From contig NZ_OUNG01000005.1 of the NCBI RefSeq assembly GCF_900343155.1, positions 124,001 through 188,000 on the forward strand: a stretch of DNA of 64,000 nucleotides. Reading direction: 5' to 3'. Both the position numbers and the translations under genes were made by a program. Numbering within the stretch: position 1 is the stretch's first letter; each line of letters starts with the position of its first letter. Positions 19,131-26,417 of this stretch are shown piece by piece. A model generated the notes under the pieces. The model was not told the origin of the DNA. It ran no database searches and saw nothing but the letters and a program-made list of their open reading frames with translations. Origin of the DNA: Lactimicrobium massiliense. Lineage in GTDB: Bacteria > Bacillota_I > Bacilli_A > Erysipelotrichales > Erysipelotrichaceae.

Positions 19131-19141
19131 GTGCCAGATCC

Positions 19142-19167
19142 AAAAAAAATGAGACTCTTCAGTCTCA
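19142..19167 (-). terminator. Terminator of gmk
   Basis: Minus strand: TGAGACT, loop GAAG, AGTCTCA, then T8. The stem includes the gmk stop codon. Confidence 0.88.
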
Positions 19168-19734
19168 TTCCTGTTCCATATGACGTTTGATAATGACACG
19201 GATAATATCTGCAGCCAGACGTGGATCATCGTTGCACACAACATACTTGTACTCACCGATCATATCCATCTCACGGCTGGCCTTGGCCAGACGCTGCTGG
19301 ACAATCTCCTCCGGTTCCGTGCCTCTGCCCCGGATTCTTCTTTCCAGCTCTTCCATGCTGGGCGGCACAATGAAGATCGTTAACGCATCCGGACACTTCT
19401 GCCGGATCTGCCGTGCACCCTGCACTTCAATCTCCAGCAAGACATTTCTGCCCTTGTTGCGCAGCTCTTCCACACCGGCAACCGGTGTTCCATAATAATT
19501 TCCTACAAATTCAGCACTTTCCAGCAGACCGCCGGCATCACGCACCTTCAGGAATTCTTCCTTGCTCACAAAGTGATAATTGACGCCGTCCTTTTCACCC
19601 GGCCGCATCTTGCGTGTGGTCAGGGAAACACTGTAAGAAAGCTTCAGATCCGGATCATTGATGAACTCTTTCAGTACTGTTCCTTTGCCTACCCCGGAAG
19701 GTCCGCTCAGAACAATCAGCAATCCCTTTTTCAT
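19165..19734 (-). CDS. gmk: Guanylate kinase
   Basis: Converts GMP to GDP with ATP. 189 aa. P-loop LSGPSGVGKGT (residues 9-19), GMP-binding segment TTRKMRPGEKDGVNYHFVS, YGTP, LEIEVQGARQI, and lid RRIRGRGTEPEE. AAGGAG ribosome site seven bases before the ATG. Transcribed alone; divergent from rqcH across an 82-bp gap that holds both promoters. The stop is part of the terminator stem. Confidence 0.97.
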   Translation of the reverse strand: MKKGLLIVLSGPSGVGKGTVLKEFINDPDLKLSYSVSLTTRKMRPGEKDGVNYHFVSKEEFLKVRDAGGLLESAEFVGNYYGTPVAGVEELRNKGRNVLLEIEVQGARQIRQKCPDALTIFIVPPSMEELERRIRGRGTEPEEIVQQRLAKASREMDMIGEYKYVVCNDDPRLAADIIRVIIKRHMEQE

Positions 19735-19754
19735 TTCAAGTCTCCTTAGCCATA

Positions 19755-19783
19755 AAGGTACTCAAAAAAGATGGTTTCGTCAA
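19755..19783 (-). promoter_or_regulatory. Probable gmk promoter
   Basis: Minus strand: TTGACG (19783-19778), 17-bp spacer, TACCTT (19760-19755). Good -35, weak -10. Confidence 0.5.
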
Positions 19784-19785
19784 TG

Positions 19786-19794
19786 TGATATAAT
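19786..19794 (+). promoter_or_regulatory. Extended -10 promoter of rqcH
   Basis: TGATATAAT, an extended -10 with no clear -35, 22 bases before the rqcH ATG and overlapping the divergent gmk promoter region. Confidence 0.6.
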
Positions 19795-19816
19795 CGCTTG
19801 CGAAAGGAATTATGTT

Positions 19817-21460
19817 ATGGCATTAGATGGCATTCTTTTAAGCAGGATTGTCAGTCAGATCGCACCCGTCCTGCCCGCACGCATTCAGAAAATCTACCAG
19901 ATTTCCAATACCGAAGTTCTGTTTCAGATTCATGGGAAAAGCGGCAAACAGCAGCTGCTTGTCAGCTGCCATTCTGTCTACAATCGGCTGCTGATCACAA
20001 AGCGCAGCTATCCGACCCCATCCGAGCCGGATAATTTTGTCATGGTGCTGCGCAAATACCTTGAAGGTGCTTCCATGGAAAGCATTACACAGGCCGGCCT
20101 TGACCGCTGGTGCACACTGATGATCAAGCGGCGCAACAATCTTGGTGACCTGGAAAGTGTCAGGCTTGTCATTGAACTGATGGGCAAGTATGCCAATCTG
20201 ATCCTGGTTGGGTCTGATGGCCGCATTATTGATGCTCTCAAGCGCATTCCGCCTTTTGAAAACAGCAAGCGCATCATCATGGCATCTGCCCCCTTTACCC
20301 CGATGCCGCCCCAGGACAAAAAAGATCCTTTTGTTACAGAATGCGTCGATCCCGATATTCCCTTAACAAAGCAGTTTGCCGGCTTCTCTCCTTTTTTAAG
20401 CAAAGAAGTTGAATACCGTATGGCCCATGGCCAGTCCTTTTCGGCCATCATGAAAGAAGTAGCCGCCAGCAATGATCTTTACATTGCCAGCAATGGCGAC
20501 AATCCCGAATTCCACTGTATAGCCCTCACCCATCTGTCAGATTGCCGGAAGTATCCGCTGTTTGACGGCTTTGATGTGCTCTATTATCACCGTGAAGAAA
20601 AAGAACGGATCAAACAGATTACCGGTGATTTGTATCATTTTGTGCGCCGTGAGCTGAAACATCAGAAGACAAAGCTTCCCCGCTTGTTAAATGAATATGA
20701 TCAGGCACTGGATTGTGATAAGTGGAAGAAATGGGGTGATCTGCTGTATACATTGAATATCAGTGATACCAAGGGCAAAAAGCAGATTCAGCTGCAGGAT
20801 TATGAATCGGATGATGTCATTACGGTGCCGCTGGATGAAAAGCTGGATGGCCGCGGCAATGCCCGCCGCTGCTTTAACAAGTACAGCAAGCTGAAGAAAG
20901 GACAGGTATATCTGCAGGAACAGATTGCCATCTGTGAAAATGAGATCAGCTACTTTGAAGGACTGCTGGAACAGCTGGATCAGGCAGATTTTGAGACAGC
21001 TGGCGAGATCAAGAAAGAACTGATCAAGCTTGGCTATATGAAAGAAAAAAAGAATGTCCGGAAAAAGAAGAAACAGGATGATACACCCAGAGTATCGACG
21101 ATTGTCTCTCCTTCCGGCATCTCCATTTCCTATGGCCGCAACAACCTCCAGAATGATGCTTTGACATGGCATATGGCCAGAAAGAATGAGATCTGGCTGC
21201 ATGCCAAGGATTATCATGGTGCCCATGTGATCATCCATTCAGACAGCCCGGATGAAGAGACGATTCGGCTGGCTGCGATGATTGCGGCATATTTCTCCGG
21301 AGGAAGGCAGTCTTCCTCTGTGCCGGTCAACTGGTGTCCAGTCAAAAACCTCAAAAAAATACCAGGCGCAAAGCCTGGTATGGTGCAGCTTGGCAGCTAC
21401 CGTACGATTTACATTGATCCAGATCCGGATGTACTGTCTTCTGCCGGCATTCCACTTTGA
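19817..21460 (+). CDS. rqcH: Rqc2-type ribosome quality control protein (NFACT)
   Basis: Recognises stalled 50S-peptidyl-tRNA complexes and directs alanine tailing; older annotations call it fibronectin-binding protein. Start at 19817 (MALDGILL) has AAAGGA upstream. 547 aa. NFACT-N domain (about 1-175: QKIYQISNTEVLFQIHG), HhH region, central coiled coil (about 370-430: ARRCFNKYSKLKKGQVYLQEQ), and NFACT-R domain (about 445-530: SYGRNNLQNDALTWHMAR ... DYHGAHVIIH). The last 52 bases overlap the 3' end of the convergent rluB gene, and codons at 21353-21381 also form that gene's terminator. Confidence 0.95.
   Translation: MALDGILLSRIVSQIAPVLPARIQKIYQISNTEVLFQIHGKSGKQQLLVSCHSVYNRLLITKRSYPTPSEPDNFVMVLRKYLEGASMESITQAGLDRWCTLMIKRRNNLGDLESVRLVIELMGKYANLILVGSDGRIIDALKRIPPFENSKRIIMASAPFTPMPPQDKKDPFVTECVDPDIPLTKQFAGFSPFLSKEVEYRMAHGQSFSAIMKEVAASNDLYIASNGDNPEFHCIALTHLSDCRKYPLFDGFDVLYYHREEKERIKQITGDLYHFVRRELKHQKTKLPRLLNEYDQALDCDKWKKWGDLLYTLNISDTKGKKQIQLQDYESDDVITVPLDEKLDGRGNARRCFNKYSKLKKGQVYLQEQIAICENEISYFEGLLEQLDQADFETAGEIKKELIKLGYMKEKKNVRKKKKQDDTPRVSTIVSPSGISISYGRNNLQNDALTWHMARKNEIWLHAKDYHGAHVIIHSDSPDEETIRLAAMIAAYFSGGRQSSSVPVNWCPVKNLKKIPGAKPGMVQLGSYRTIYIDPDPDVLSSAGIPL
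21353..21381 (-). terminator. Terminator of rluB embedded in rqcH coding sequence
   Basis: Minus strand: ATACCAGGC, loop TTTGC, GCCTGGTAT, then T7. A 9-bp perfect stem located 28-56 bases past the rluB stop, entirely inside rqcH codons. Confidence 0.82.
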
Positions 21461-22170
21461 GCCATGTGCATCAGTTTGCGCACCTCATAGCGGCGCAGAC
21501 GCCGGTACTGCCCCTGGCGCAATGAACCAAGGTCAAGAAAACCATAGCCAATCCGGTTCAGCCTTGTCACCTCACAGTGGAAGTACTCCATCATGCGGCG
21601 GATTTCTCTGTTTCTGCCCTCAAAGATCGTGATCAAAAACACGGTCTTTTTCTTTCCTTCTAACCTGGAAAGCAATTGCACCTGGGCAGGCAGGGTCATG
21701 CCGTCATCCAGCTGGATCCCCCTTTCCAGCATATGAATCATCTGATCCGTTAAGATCCCATTGATGGCAACCTCATAGGTCTTGGGCAGATGATATCTTG
21801 GATGCATGAGACAGTTGGCAAATTCCCCATCATTGGTCATGATCAAAAGACCTGTGGATTCATAGTCCAGCCGTCCAACCGGAAAAATGCGTTCCTTTAC
21901 ATCCGGCAGACAGTCCACGACCGTCTGTCTGCCGCGGTCATCTGATACGGCACAAATCACCTGCTTTGGCTTATTCAGCAGGAAATACACCTTCTCTTCC
22001 TGATTCAGAATCACGCCATCCACACTGACTTCATCCTGCGGTCCTACCTGCACACCCATTTCCGTAACGACTTTGCCATTGACCTTGACATGGCCATCCG
22101 CAATCAGCTGTTCTGCCTTGCGGCGGGAGGCCACCCCGGCTGCCGCAATTACTTTCTGCAATCTTTCCAT
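21409..22170 (-). CDS. rluB: rRNA pseudouridine synthase, RluB/RsuA family
   Basis: Isomerises a uridine of rRNA (23S for RluB; RsuA acts on 16S). 253 aa. N-terminal S4 RNA-binding domain (residues 1-60: LQKVIAAAGVASRRKAEQLI) and catalytic domain with the family motif FPVGRLDYESTGLLIMTNDG (catalytic Asp in GRLD), RNREIRRM and a basic C-terminus. RluB is preferred over RsuA by length and tail. GAGGAAAA site before ATG; 10-bp gap from the ParB-like gene, so it ends a Nudix-led operon. It converges on and overlaps rqcH by 52 bp. Confidence 0.92.
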   Translation of the reverse strand: MERLQKVIAAAGVASRRKAEQLIADGHVKVNGKVVTEMGVQVGPQDEVSVDGVILNQEEKVYFLLNKPKQVICAVSDDRGRQTVVDCLPDVKERIFPVGRLDYESTGLLIMTNDGEFANCLMHPRYHLPKTYEVAINGILTDQMIHMLERGIQLDDGMTLPAQVQLLSRLEGKKKTVFLITIFEGRNREIRRMMEYFHCEVTRLNRIGYGFLDLGSLRQGQYRRLRRYEVRKLMHMAQSGMPAEDSTSGSGSM

Positions 22171-22180
22171 ATTCTTTTCC

Positions 22181-22456
22181 TCAATGTAGATTCTGTGTAT
22201 TTCCCCAGAAACTGCTGCCAGCTCTGGAATAATCGTTCATCAGCACAACCGGAATCCGGCTGAACTTTGGATCCTGCTTTGCCAGAATCGCACAAGCACT
22301 TAAGCGTCTTCTGCCATCCACACATACATAGCCGTGTTCTGTCACATTGACCTGCACGGCAATGGCCATCCCATGCATTCGGATACTCTCTGTCAGATTT
22401 CCGGGATCCTGATATTCATACTGGATTTCATCCAGATTCACAATCGTATTAATCAT
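22181..22456 (-). CDS. Stand-alone ParB/sulfiredoxin-like domain protein
   Basis: 91 aa. The segment LTESIRMHGMAIAVQVN ... YVCVDGRRRLSACAIL ... IPVVLMN follows the ParB N-terminal domain (VDGRRRL corresponds to ParB box with its GxxR patch used for CTP binding in chromosomal ParB). There is no helix-turn-helix or dimerisation domain, so it is not a partition ParB; such single-domain proteins occur as nucleases, kinases or modifiers of unknown target. Start ATG overlaps the previous stop by four bases. The C-terminus (RAGSSFWGNTQNLH) is short and polar. Function unknown. Confidence 0.75.
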   Translation of the reverse strand: MINTIVNLDEIQYEYQDPGNLTESIRMHGMAIAVQVNVTEHGYVCVDGRRRLSACAILAKQDPKFSRIPVVLMNDYSRAGSSFWGNTQNLH

Positions 22457-23319
22457 TTTCTGCTTTCCATCAAAAACTGTGCATAAGGCACATCCTTCCT
22501 GCTGACATACAGCAGTGCCGCAAGAGGCAGGATACTGGCCCGCCTGAAGAATGCATCGGCAGCAGTGATATCATTCCTTCTGCCATAGATATCATTGTAA
22601 AAGTGATACTGCCCATTGCCAAGGGCAATATAGAACGCATAATGGGTGCCTGCCTGATGGGCATACAGGATGATGCCGGCACCGCTACCAGCCATTCTGT
22701 TTTGGATCATACCCGTTGTACCAGGACACCATCTGGCAGAAATCTTTTTGCTTTTCAGAAAGCTTTGCAGTGCAAACAGATTTTCACCATAGCGCTCATG
22801 AAACAGATTGGCACGGGCAAGGGTATCGGCCGTTTCCTGCATGAACTGCTCTTTGCCGCAGGCTTTGCACAGGTTGTACGCCGCGATCCAGCCGCAGCCT
22901 TTCTCACTTGTTGGATAATTGCCAAAGGGCAGATCCTGCATGCGTCCCTGGCTGATAATAAAGCCGTACGGATCAAAGATACTGCTGGCACATGCACGCC
23001 GCCAGTCTTCCATCATCCACTGCATGCCCTGTCCTTTGGGAAAGAACAGGTTGGCAGCCAGTGCCTTTCTTTCCAGCCTGTTAACATGTTTTACTTCAAT
23101 ATAGGCAGGGCTGTTGAGAGAAATGATACAGTGCACAGCATAGGCTGTCAGACAAATCGCCTGCGGCAGCGGCATGGGATCCAGTTCCAGCATCATCTCT
23201 GCTTTGTCCTTTTCCCTGTTCCAGGCAAAATGTCCCACTGTCCCGCCATGAAATAAAATGGCTCTGCCGCTGGCAAAGCCATCAATTGGCACAATTTTCA
23301 GAATCAGTTCAGAGGCCAT
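22453..23319 (-). CDS. Unknown protein, possible GNAT-like plus Cys/His protease-like domains
   Basis: 288 aa, not recognised as a named family. The N-terminal 110 residues (VGHFAWNREKD, LPLPQ-type strand, CLTAYAVHCI, YIEVKHVNRLERKALAANLFF) resemble an acetyltransferase fold in pattern only. The C-terminal half has EKGCGWIAAYN (Cys about 142), GTHYAFYIAL (His about 226) and YHFYNDIYG (Asn/Asp about 240), the order and spacing of a C39/papain-like cysteine peptidase. No signal peptide or membrane segment. GGAG site four bases before ATG; starts inside the Nudix gene (16-bp overlap) and runs into the ParB-like gene (ATGA). Domain calls are inference. Confidence 0.6.
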   Translation of the reverse strand: MASELILKIVPIDGFASGRAILFHGGTVGHFAWNREKDKAEMMLELDPMPLPQAICLTAYAVHCIISLNSPAYIEVKHVNRLERKALAANLFFPKGQGMQWMMEDWRRACASSIFDPYGFIISQGRMQDLPFGNYPTSEKGCGWIAAYNLCKACGKEQFMQETADTLARANLFHERYGENLFALQSFLKSKKISARWCPGTTGMIQNRMAGSGAGIILYAHQAGTHYAFYIALGNGQYHFYNDIYGRRNDITAADAFFRRASILPLAALLYVSRKDVPYAQFLMESRK

Positions 23320-23750
23320 CTTACTCCATCCGGATCTTCTTTACGCAAAAAGGCAATGGCCTTGTGAAACAGTTCCGCATCATTCGGATAGGAAAGCAGT
23401 GCCTCGGTATCAATCACCGATGCCCAGTGCATCTCCAGCAGTTCTTCTTCCTGGATCTTTTCGCTGCCTCCGGTCATCTCAGCAAGGAAGTAGACAACCT
23501 TCTTTTCAACACCTGGTTCCGGGGAATAATACGTGCATTCCCGGAAGCCATCCAGAAAGCGCACATCTAGCCCGGTTTCCTCCTTGATCTCACGGGTGGC
23601 AGTTTCATGTTCTGTCTCACTGCCTTCCACATGTCCCTTTGGAAAGCACCAGTGTCCCTGCTTCTGACGGATCACGAGCACCTGCAGCTTCCCATGATTG
23701 ACTCGGATGATCACAGCACCGCATGATATTTCTTTTCTGGTTTCGGTCAT
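23304..23750 (-). CDS. Nudix hydrolase, Ap4A-hydrolase-like
   Basis: Hydrolyses a nucleoside diphosphate linked to another group; the asymmetric diadenosine tetraphosphatase subgroup is the best guess from ISCGAVIIR and CFPKGHVEGSE. Nudix box GHVEGSETEHETATREIKEE then TGL is complete (GX5EX7REUXEEXGU). Start placed at 23750 (MTETRK): an extended -10 at 23779-23787 leaves a short leader containing GGAGG; alternatives at 23759 and 23768 would put the ATG at or before that site. 148 aa. Heads the operon with the unknown Cys/His protein, ParB-like protein and rluB. Confidence 0.88.
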   Translation of the reverse strand: MTETRKEISCGAVIIRVNHGKLQVLVIRQKQGHWCFPKGHVEGSETEHETATREIKEETGLDVRFLDGFRECTYYSPEPGVEKKVVYFLAEMTGGSEKIQEEELLEMHWASVIDTEALLSYPNDAELFHKAIAFLRKEDPDGVRWPLN

Positions 23751-23778
23751 GATGTTCATATCCTCCATCCAGTTGTAG

Positions 23779-23787
23779 ATTATACCA
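23779..23787 (-). promoter_or_regulatory. Extended -10 promoter of the Nudix-rluB operon
   Basis: Minus strand TGGTATAAT, no convincing -35. Start expected near 23772, giving about 22 bases of leader to the ATG at 23750. Confidence 0.6.
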
Positions 23788-23794
23788 GCGAAAA

Positions 23795-23818
23795 GAAAAA
23801 CCGGAGAATCCGGTTTCT
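23795..23818 (-). terminator. Terminator of fprA
   Basis: Minus strand: AACCGGA, TTC, TCCGGTT, TTTC; it starts right at the fprA stop codon. Confidence 0.82.
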
Positions 23819-25014
23819 CATGCGTCTACTTTTTCAGCGAACTGTCTGCCCCAGTCTTCTGCCTGCTTCAAAGCATCCTCATCCGGGATCCAGATCTGCT
23901 TGAGGCCAGCCTCATCCACAACATCAAAGCCGGAAGCCTTCAGTTCTTCACCGATCTTCTTCGGTGCTTCACCGCTCCAGCCATAGCTGCCAAAGCCGGC
24001 TGCCTTCTTGTTCTTGAAGCCAGAACCCTTGATCAGCTCAAGAATACCGCCGATGGAATACAGCACGCCATGGTTATAGGTCGGTGAACCAACCAGAATT
24101 GCCTTGGAGCGGAATACATCGGTAATGATGTCACTCTTGTCACGCTTGGAGGCATTCAGCAGAACAACCTCGGTTTCCGGATCATGATCACGAATGCCGG
24201 CTGCCAGTGCCTCGGCCATCTTGCGGGTAGAATCCCACATGGTGTCATAGATGATGGAAATACGGTTTTCCTGATAGTCAGCGGCCCACTTTGCGTATGT
24301 CTCCACGATCTTTTCAGGATGTTCACGCCAGATGACGCCATGGCTCGGTGCAATCATGCGGATATCCAGGTTCATCGCAGCCAGATCCTTGATCTTCTTG
24401 GTCACGAATGTGCTGTAAGGCACGATGATATTGGCATAGTACTTGATTGCCTCATCAAAGATTGCCTTTTCGCAGTTCTTGTCATTGAACAATGACTCGG
24501 TCGCATAATGCTGACCAAAGGCATCGTTGGAGAACAGAATGTGATCTGTATCCAGATATGTGAACATCGTATCCGGCCAATGCAGGAACGGTGCCTGAAT
24601 GAACGTCAGGGTGGACTTGCCGATGTTCAGGGTATCACCTGTTTTCACATTGACAAAGTTCCAGTTCTGATGATAGTGTCCGCGCAGGATCTTCTCACCT
24701 GCCACCGTGCAGTAAATCGGTGTATCCGGAATTTCACGCATCAGTTCCGGCAGTGCACCGGAATGATCGATTTCGTTATGATTCATGACAATGTAATCAA
24801 TGTCATGCAGATCAATCTCCTGCTTCAGTCTCGCTACAAATTCCTTGTCATACGGCTGCCATACCGTATCAATCAATACTGTCTTCTCATCTCTGATTAG
24901 ATAGCTGTTATAGGAAGAGCCATCGAATGTGGAAAGCTCATCGCCGTGAAATGTCTTCAGCTGCCAGTCGACTTTGCCAACCCAGTCGACCCGTTCAGAA
25001 ATCTTCTTGCCCAT
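23818..25014 (-). CDS. fprA: Flavo-diiron protein (anaerobic O2/NO reductase)
   Basis: Reduces oxygen to water and/or NO to N2O, protecting anaerobes. 398 aa from the start at 25014 (MGKKISERV; AAAGGAG 11 bases upstream). N-terminal metallo-beta-lactamase domain with the diiron ligands in HNEIDHSG (about residues 80-87), and further His/Asp ligands (HWPDT, SNDAFGQH, PSHGVIWR). C-terminal flavodoxin domain from about 255 (IIYDTMWDSTRKMAEAL FMN phosphate loop, GSPTYNHG). No fused rubredoxin or NADH reductase domain, so separate donors are needed. Monocistronic by its terminator. TTGACA occurs 60 bases upstream but without a matching -10. Confidence 0.94.
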   Translation of the reverse strand: MGKKISERVDWVGKVDWQLKTFHGDELSTFDGSSYNSYLIRDEKTVLIDTVWQPYDKEFVARLKQEIDLHDIDYIVMNHNEIDHSGALPELMREIPDTPIYCTVAGEKILRGHYHQNWNFVNVKTGDTLNIGKSTLTFIQAPFLHWPDTMFTYLDTDHILFSNDAFGQHYATESLFNDKNCEKAIFDEAIKYYANIIVPYSTFVTKKIKDLAAMNLDIRMIAPSHGVIWREHPEKIVETYAKWAADYQENRISIIYDTMWDSTRKMAEALAAGIRDHDPETEVVLLNASKRDKSDIITDVFRSKAILVGSPTYNHGVLYSIGGILELIKGSGFKNKKAAGFGSYGWSGEAPKKIGEELKASGFDVVDEAGLKQIWIPDEDALKQAEDWGRQFAEKVDA

Positions 25015-25111
25015 GCTTGAGATATCTCCTTTTTCCATGTGATATTTTTGCATAATATGCCGTCATGTCAACTCAGACACACCAATTTTGACCATGCAGA
25101 GAAGAACTTGT

Positions 25112-25843
25112 TCAGTTTTTCTCATTTTTTGCCAAAAAAAGCCGTAATGCTTTTTCTTCCGCTTTCGTCATAGGCTTTTTTGCGATCAGATCCGGCCGCA
25201 TCTGTGCCGTGCGCAGATAAGCTTTGGCAAGCCGCCAGTTTTTGATCATCGCATGATTGCCGCTCAGCAGCACATCCGGTACCTTTCTGCCTTCAAAGTC
25301 AACCGGCCGGGTGTACTGCGGATATTCCAGCCGGTCTGTTTCAAAAGATTCCTCAACCGTACTGTCATTGGCAAGCACCCCTTCCTGCAGGCGGATGATG
25401 CTGTCAATGATGACCTGGGCAGCCAGTTCACCGCCGGAAAGAATATAGTCACCAATTGAGAGACAGCCGTCACATTCTTCATAGATGCGCTCATCCAGTC
25501 CCTCATAGTGTCCGGCCAGCAGTAAAAGATCATCCTCTTTGGAAAGATCATGGACAAGTTTCTGGCTCAGCGTCTGTCCGCCCGGATCCATGATATAGCT
25601 TCTTGTCTGTTCTGTTTTGTTTGCCCGCAGTGCCGCAATGACCGGCTCACACTTCATGATCATGCCCGGTCCCCCGCCGCATGGGGAATCATCCAGATGA
25701 CGGTAGCTGCCATCTGCATAGTCACGGATATCAACCACCCTGATCTGGCAGATGCCCTTGGTCCTGGCCCGCTGGACAAGCACGCCATTGAGAAAACTGT
25801 CAAAATATTCCGGAAACATTGTCAGTACGGTAATCTGTTTCAT
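25112..25843 (-). CDS. trmD: tRNA (guanine37-N1)-methyltransferase
   Basis: Methylates G37 of tRNAs next to the anticodon, preventing frameshifting. 243 aa. SPOUT trefoil-knot motifs LLLAGHYEGLDERI and SIGDYILSGGE with the downstream domain (DSTVEESFETDRLEYPQYTRP; VPDVLLSGNHAMIKNWR) are diagnostic. GAGGATAAAAG ribosome site. In most bacteria trmD sits in rpsP-rimM-trmD-rplS; here neither neighbour is a ribosomal gene, so it is transcribed on its own. A TATACT box at about 25880-25885 is a possible -10. Confidence 0.97.
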   Translation of the reverse strand: MKQITVLTMFPEYFDSFLNGVLVQRARTKGICQIRVVDIRDYADGSYRHLDDSPCGGGPGMIMKCEPVIAALRANKTEQTRSYIMDPGGQTLSQKLVHDLSKEDDLLLLAGHYEGLDERIYEECDGCLSIGDYILSGGELAAQVIIDSIIRLQEGVLANDSTVEESFETDRLEYPQYTRPVDFEGRKVPDVLLSGNHAMIKNWRLAKAYLRTAQMRPDLIAKKPMTKAEEKALRLFLAKNEKN

Positions 25844-25968
25844 CTTTTATCCTCTTTTGTTCATTGTGGCAATGTGTAAAAGTATACACTTTTTCAGATT
25901 CGCAATATGGATGAAATATAAAATTCTTTGTTCATAAACATGTACTGTATTTCTCTGCCTGCAGAAAC

Positions 25969-25977
25969 TGCTATAAT
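25969..25977 (+). promoter_or_regulatory. Extended -10 promoter
   Basis: TGCTATAAT, 30 bases before the ATG of the 129-aa protein gene; no clear -35. Confidence 0.6.
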
Positions 25978-26007
25978 AAAAGCAGATATTTACCCGGGGG
26001 ATTTCTG

Positions 26008-26397
26008 ATGAGAGCAGAAGAACTGATACCATACCTGACAAAATTTGTGACTGTCACACTGGATGATTTTTCTGAAGTCTCCGGGTATATTTCCAATCCG
26101 AATGACTTCAAAACACTGGATGATTCGATCAATATGGTGCTGGTTAATGGTCTGCAGAATTCGCAGGTGCCGATTTCACGCATCATTGATATCTGTGAAG
26201 CAGTGCGTGAAGATACAACCCAGATTCCGATTGTGCAGGAATCCAGTGATCTTGTCAGCCGCACGAACAAAAAGAAAAAGGCAGCTGCCTTCAATGACCG
26301 GCTGGATGAGCTCCTTGACAAGAGTCTGTCCGATACATTGGAAGTACGGCTGCCAAATGGCAAAGTGATTGATAACTCAGGCAGAGACGGGAAGTGA
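26008..26397 (+). CDS. Small protein with possible Sm/SH3-like fold
   Basis: 129 aa, no family recognised. The first 70 residues have an Sm-like pattern: an N-terminal helix (EELIPYLTK), then FVTVTLDDFSEVSGYI (strand-turn-strand with conserved Gly), an insertion, INMVLVNG, and VPISRIIDI as a last strand like Sm motif 2. The rest is a polar, lysine-rich linker (TNKKKKAAA) and a short tail (LEVRLPNGKVIDNSG). GGGGGA ribosome site, own extended -10 promoter and own terminator, so it is a real monocistronic gene. The fold and RNA-related role are guesses. Confidence 0.7.
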   Translation: MRAEELIPYLTKFVTVTLDDFSEVSGYISNPNDFKTLDDSINMVLVNGLQNSQVPISRIIDICEAVREDTTQIPIVQESSDLVSRTNKKKKAAAFNDRLDELLDKSLSDTLEVRLPNGKVIDNSGRDGK

Positions 26398-26412
26398 TTT
26401 TCCCGTTTTTCT
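26386..26412 (+). terminator. Terminator of the 129-aa protein gene
   Basis: ACGGGAA, GTGATT, TTCCCGT, TTTTC; the loop contains the stop codon. On the minus strand the same hairpin follows feoB's stop but lacks a T-run. Confidence 0.85.
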
Positions 26413-26417
26413 TCTGG

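Noticed and set aside
25023..25111. TTGACA upstream of fprA as a promoter
   Set aside because: No acceptable -10 at 16-18 bases; left unannotated.
26386..26412. The hairpin as a bidirectional terminator also serving feoB
   Set aside because: On the minus strand no T-run follows the stem, so only the plus-strand gene is served convincingly.
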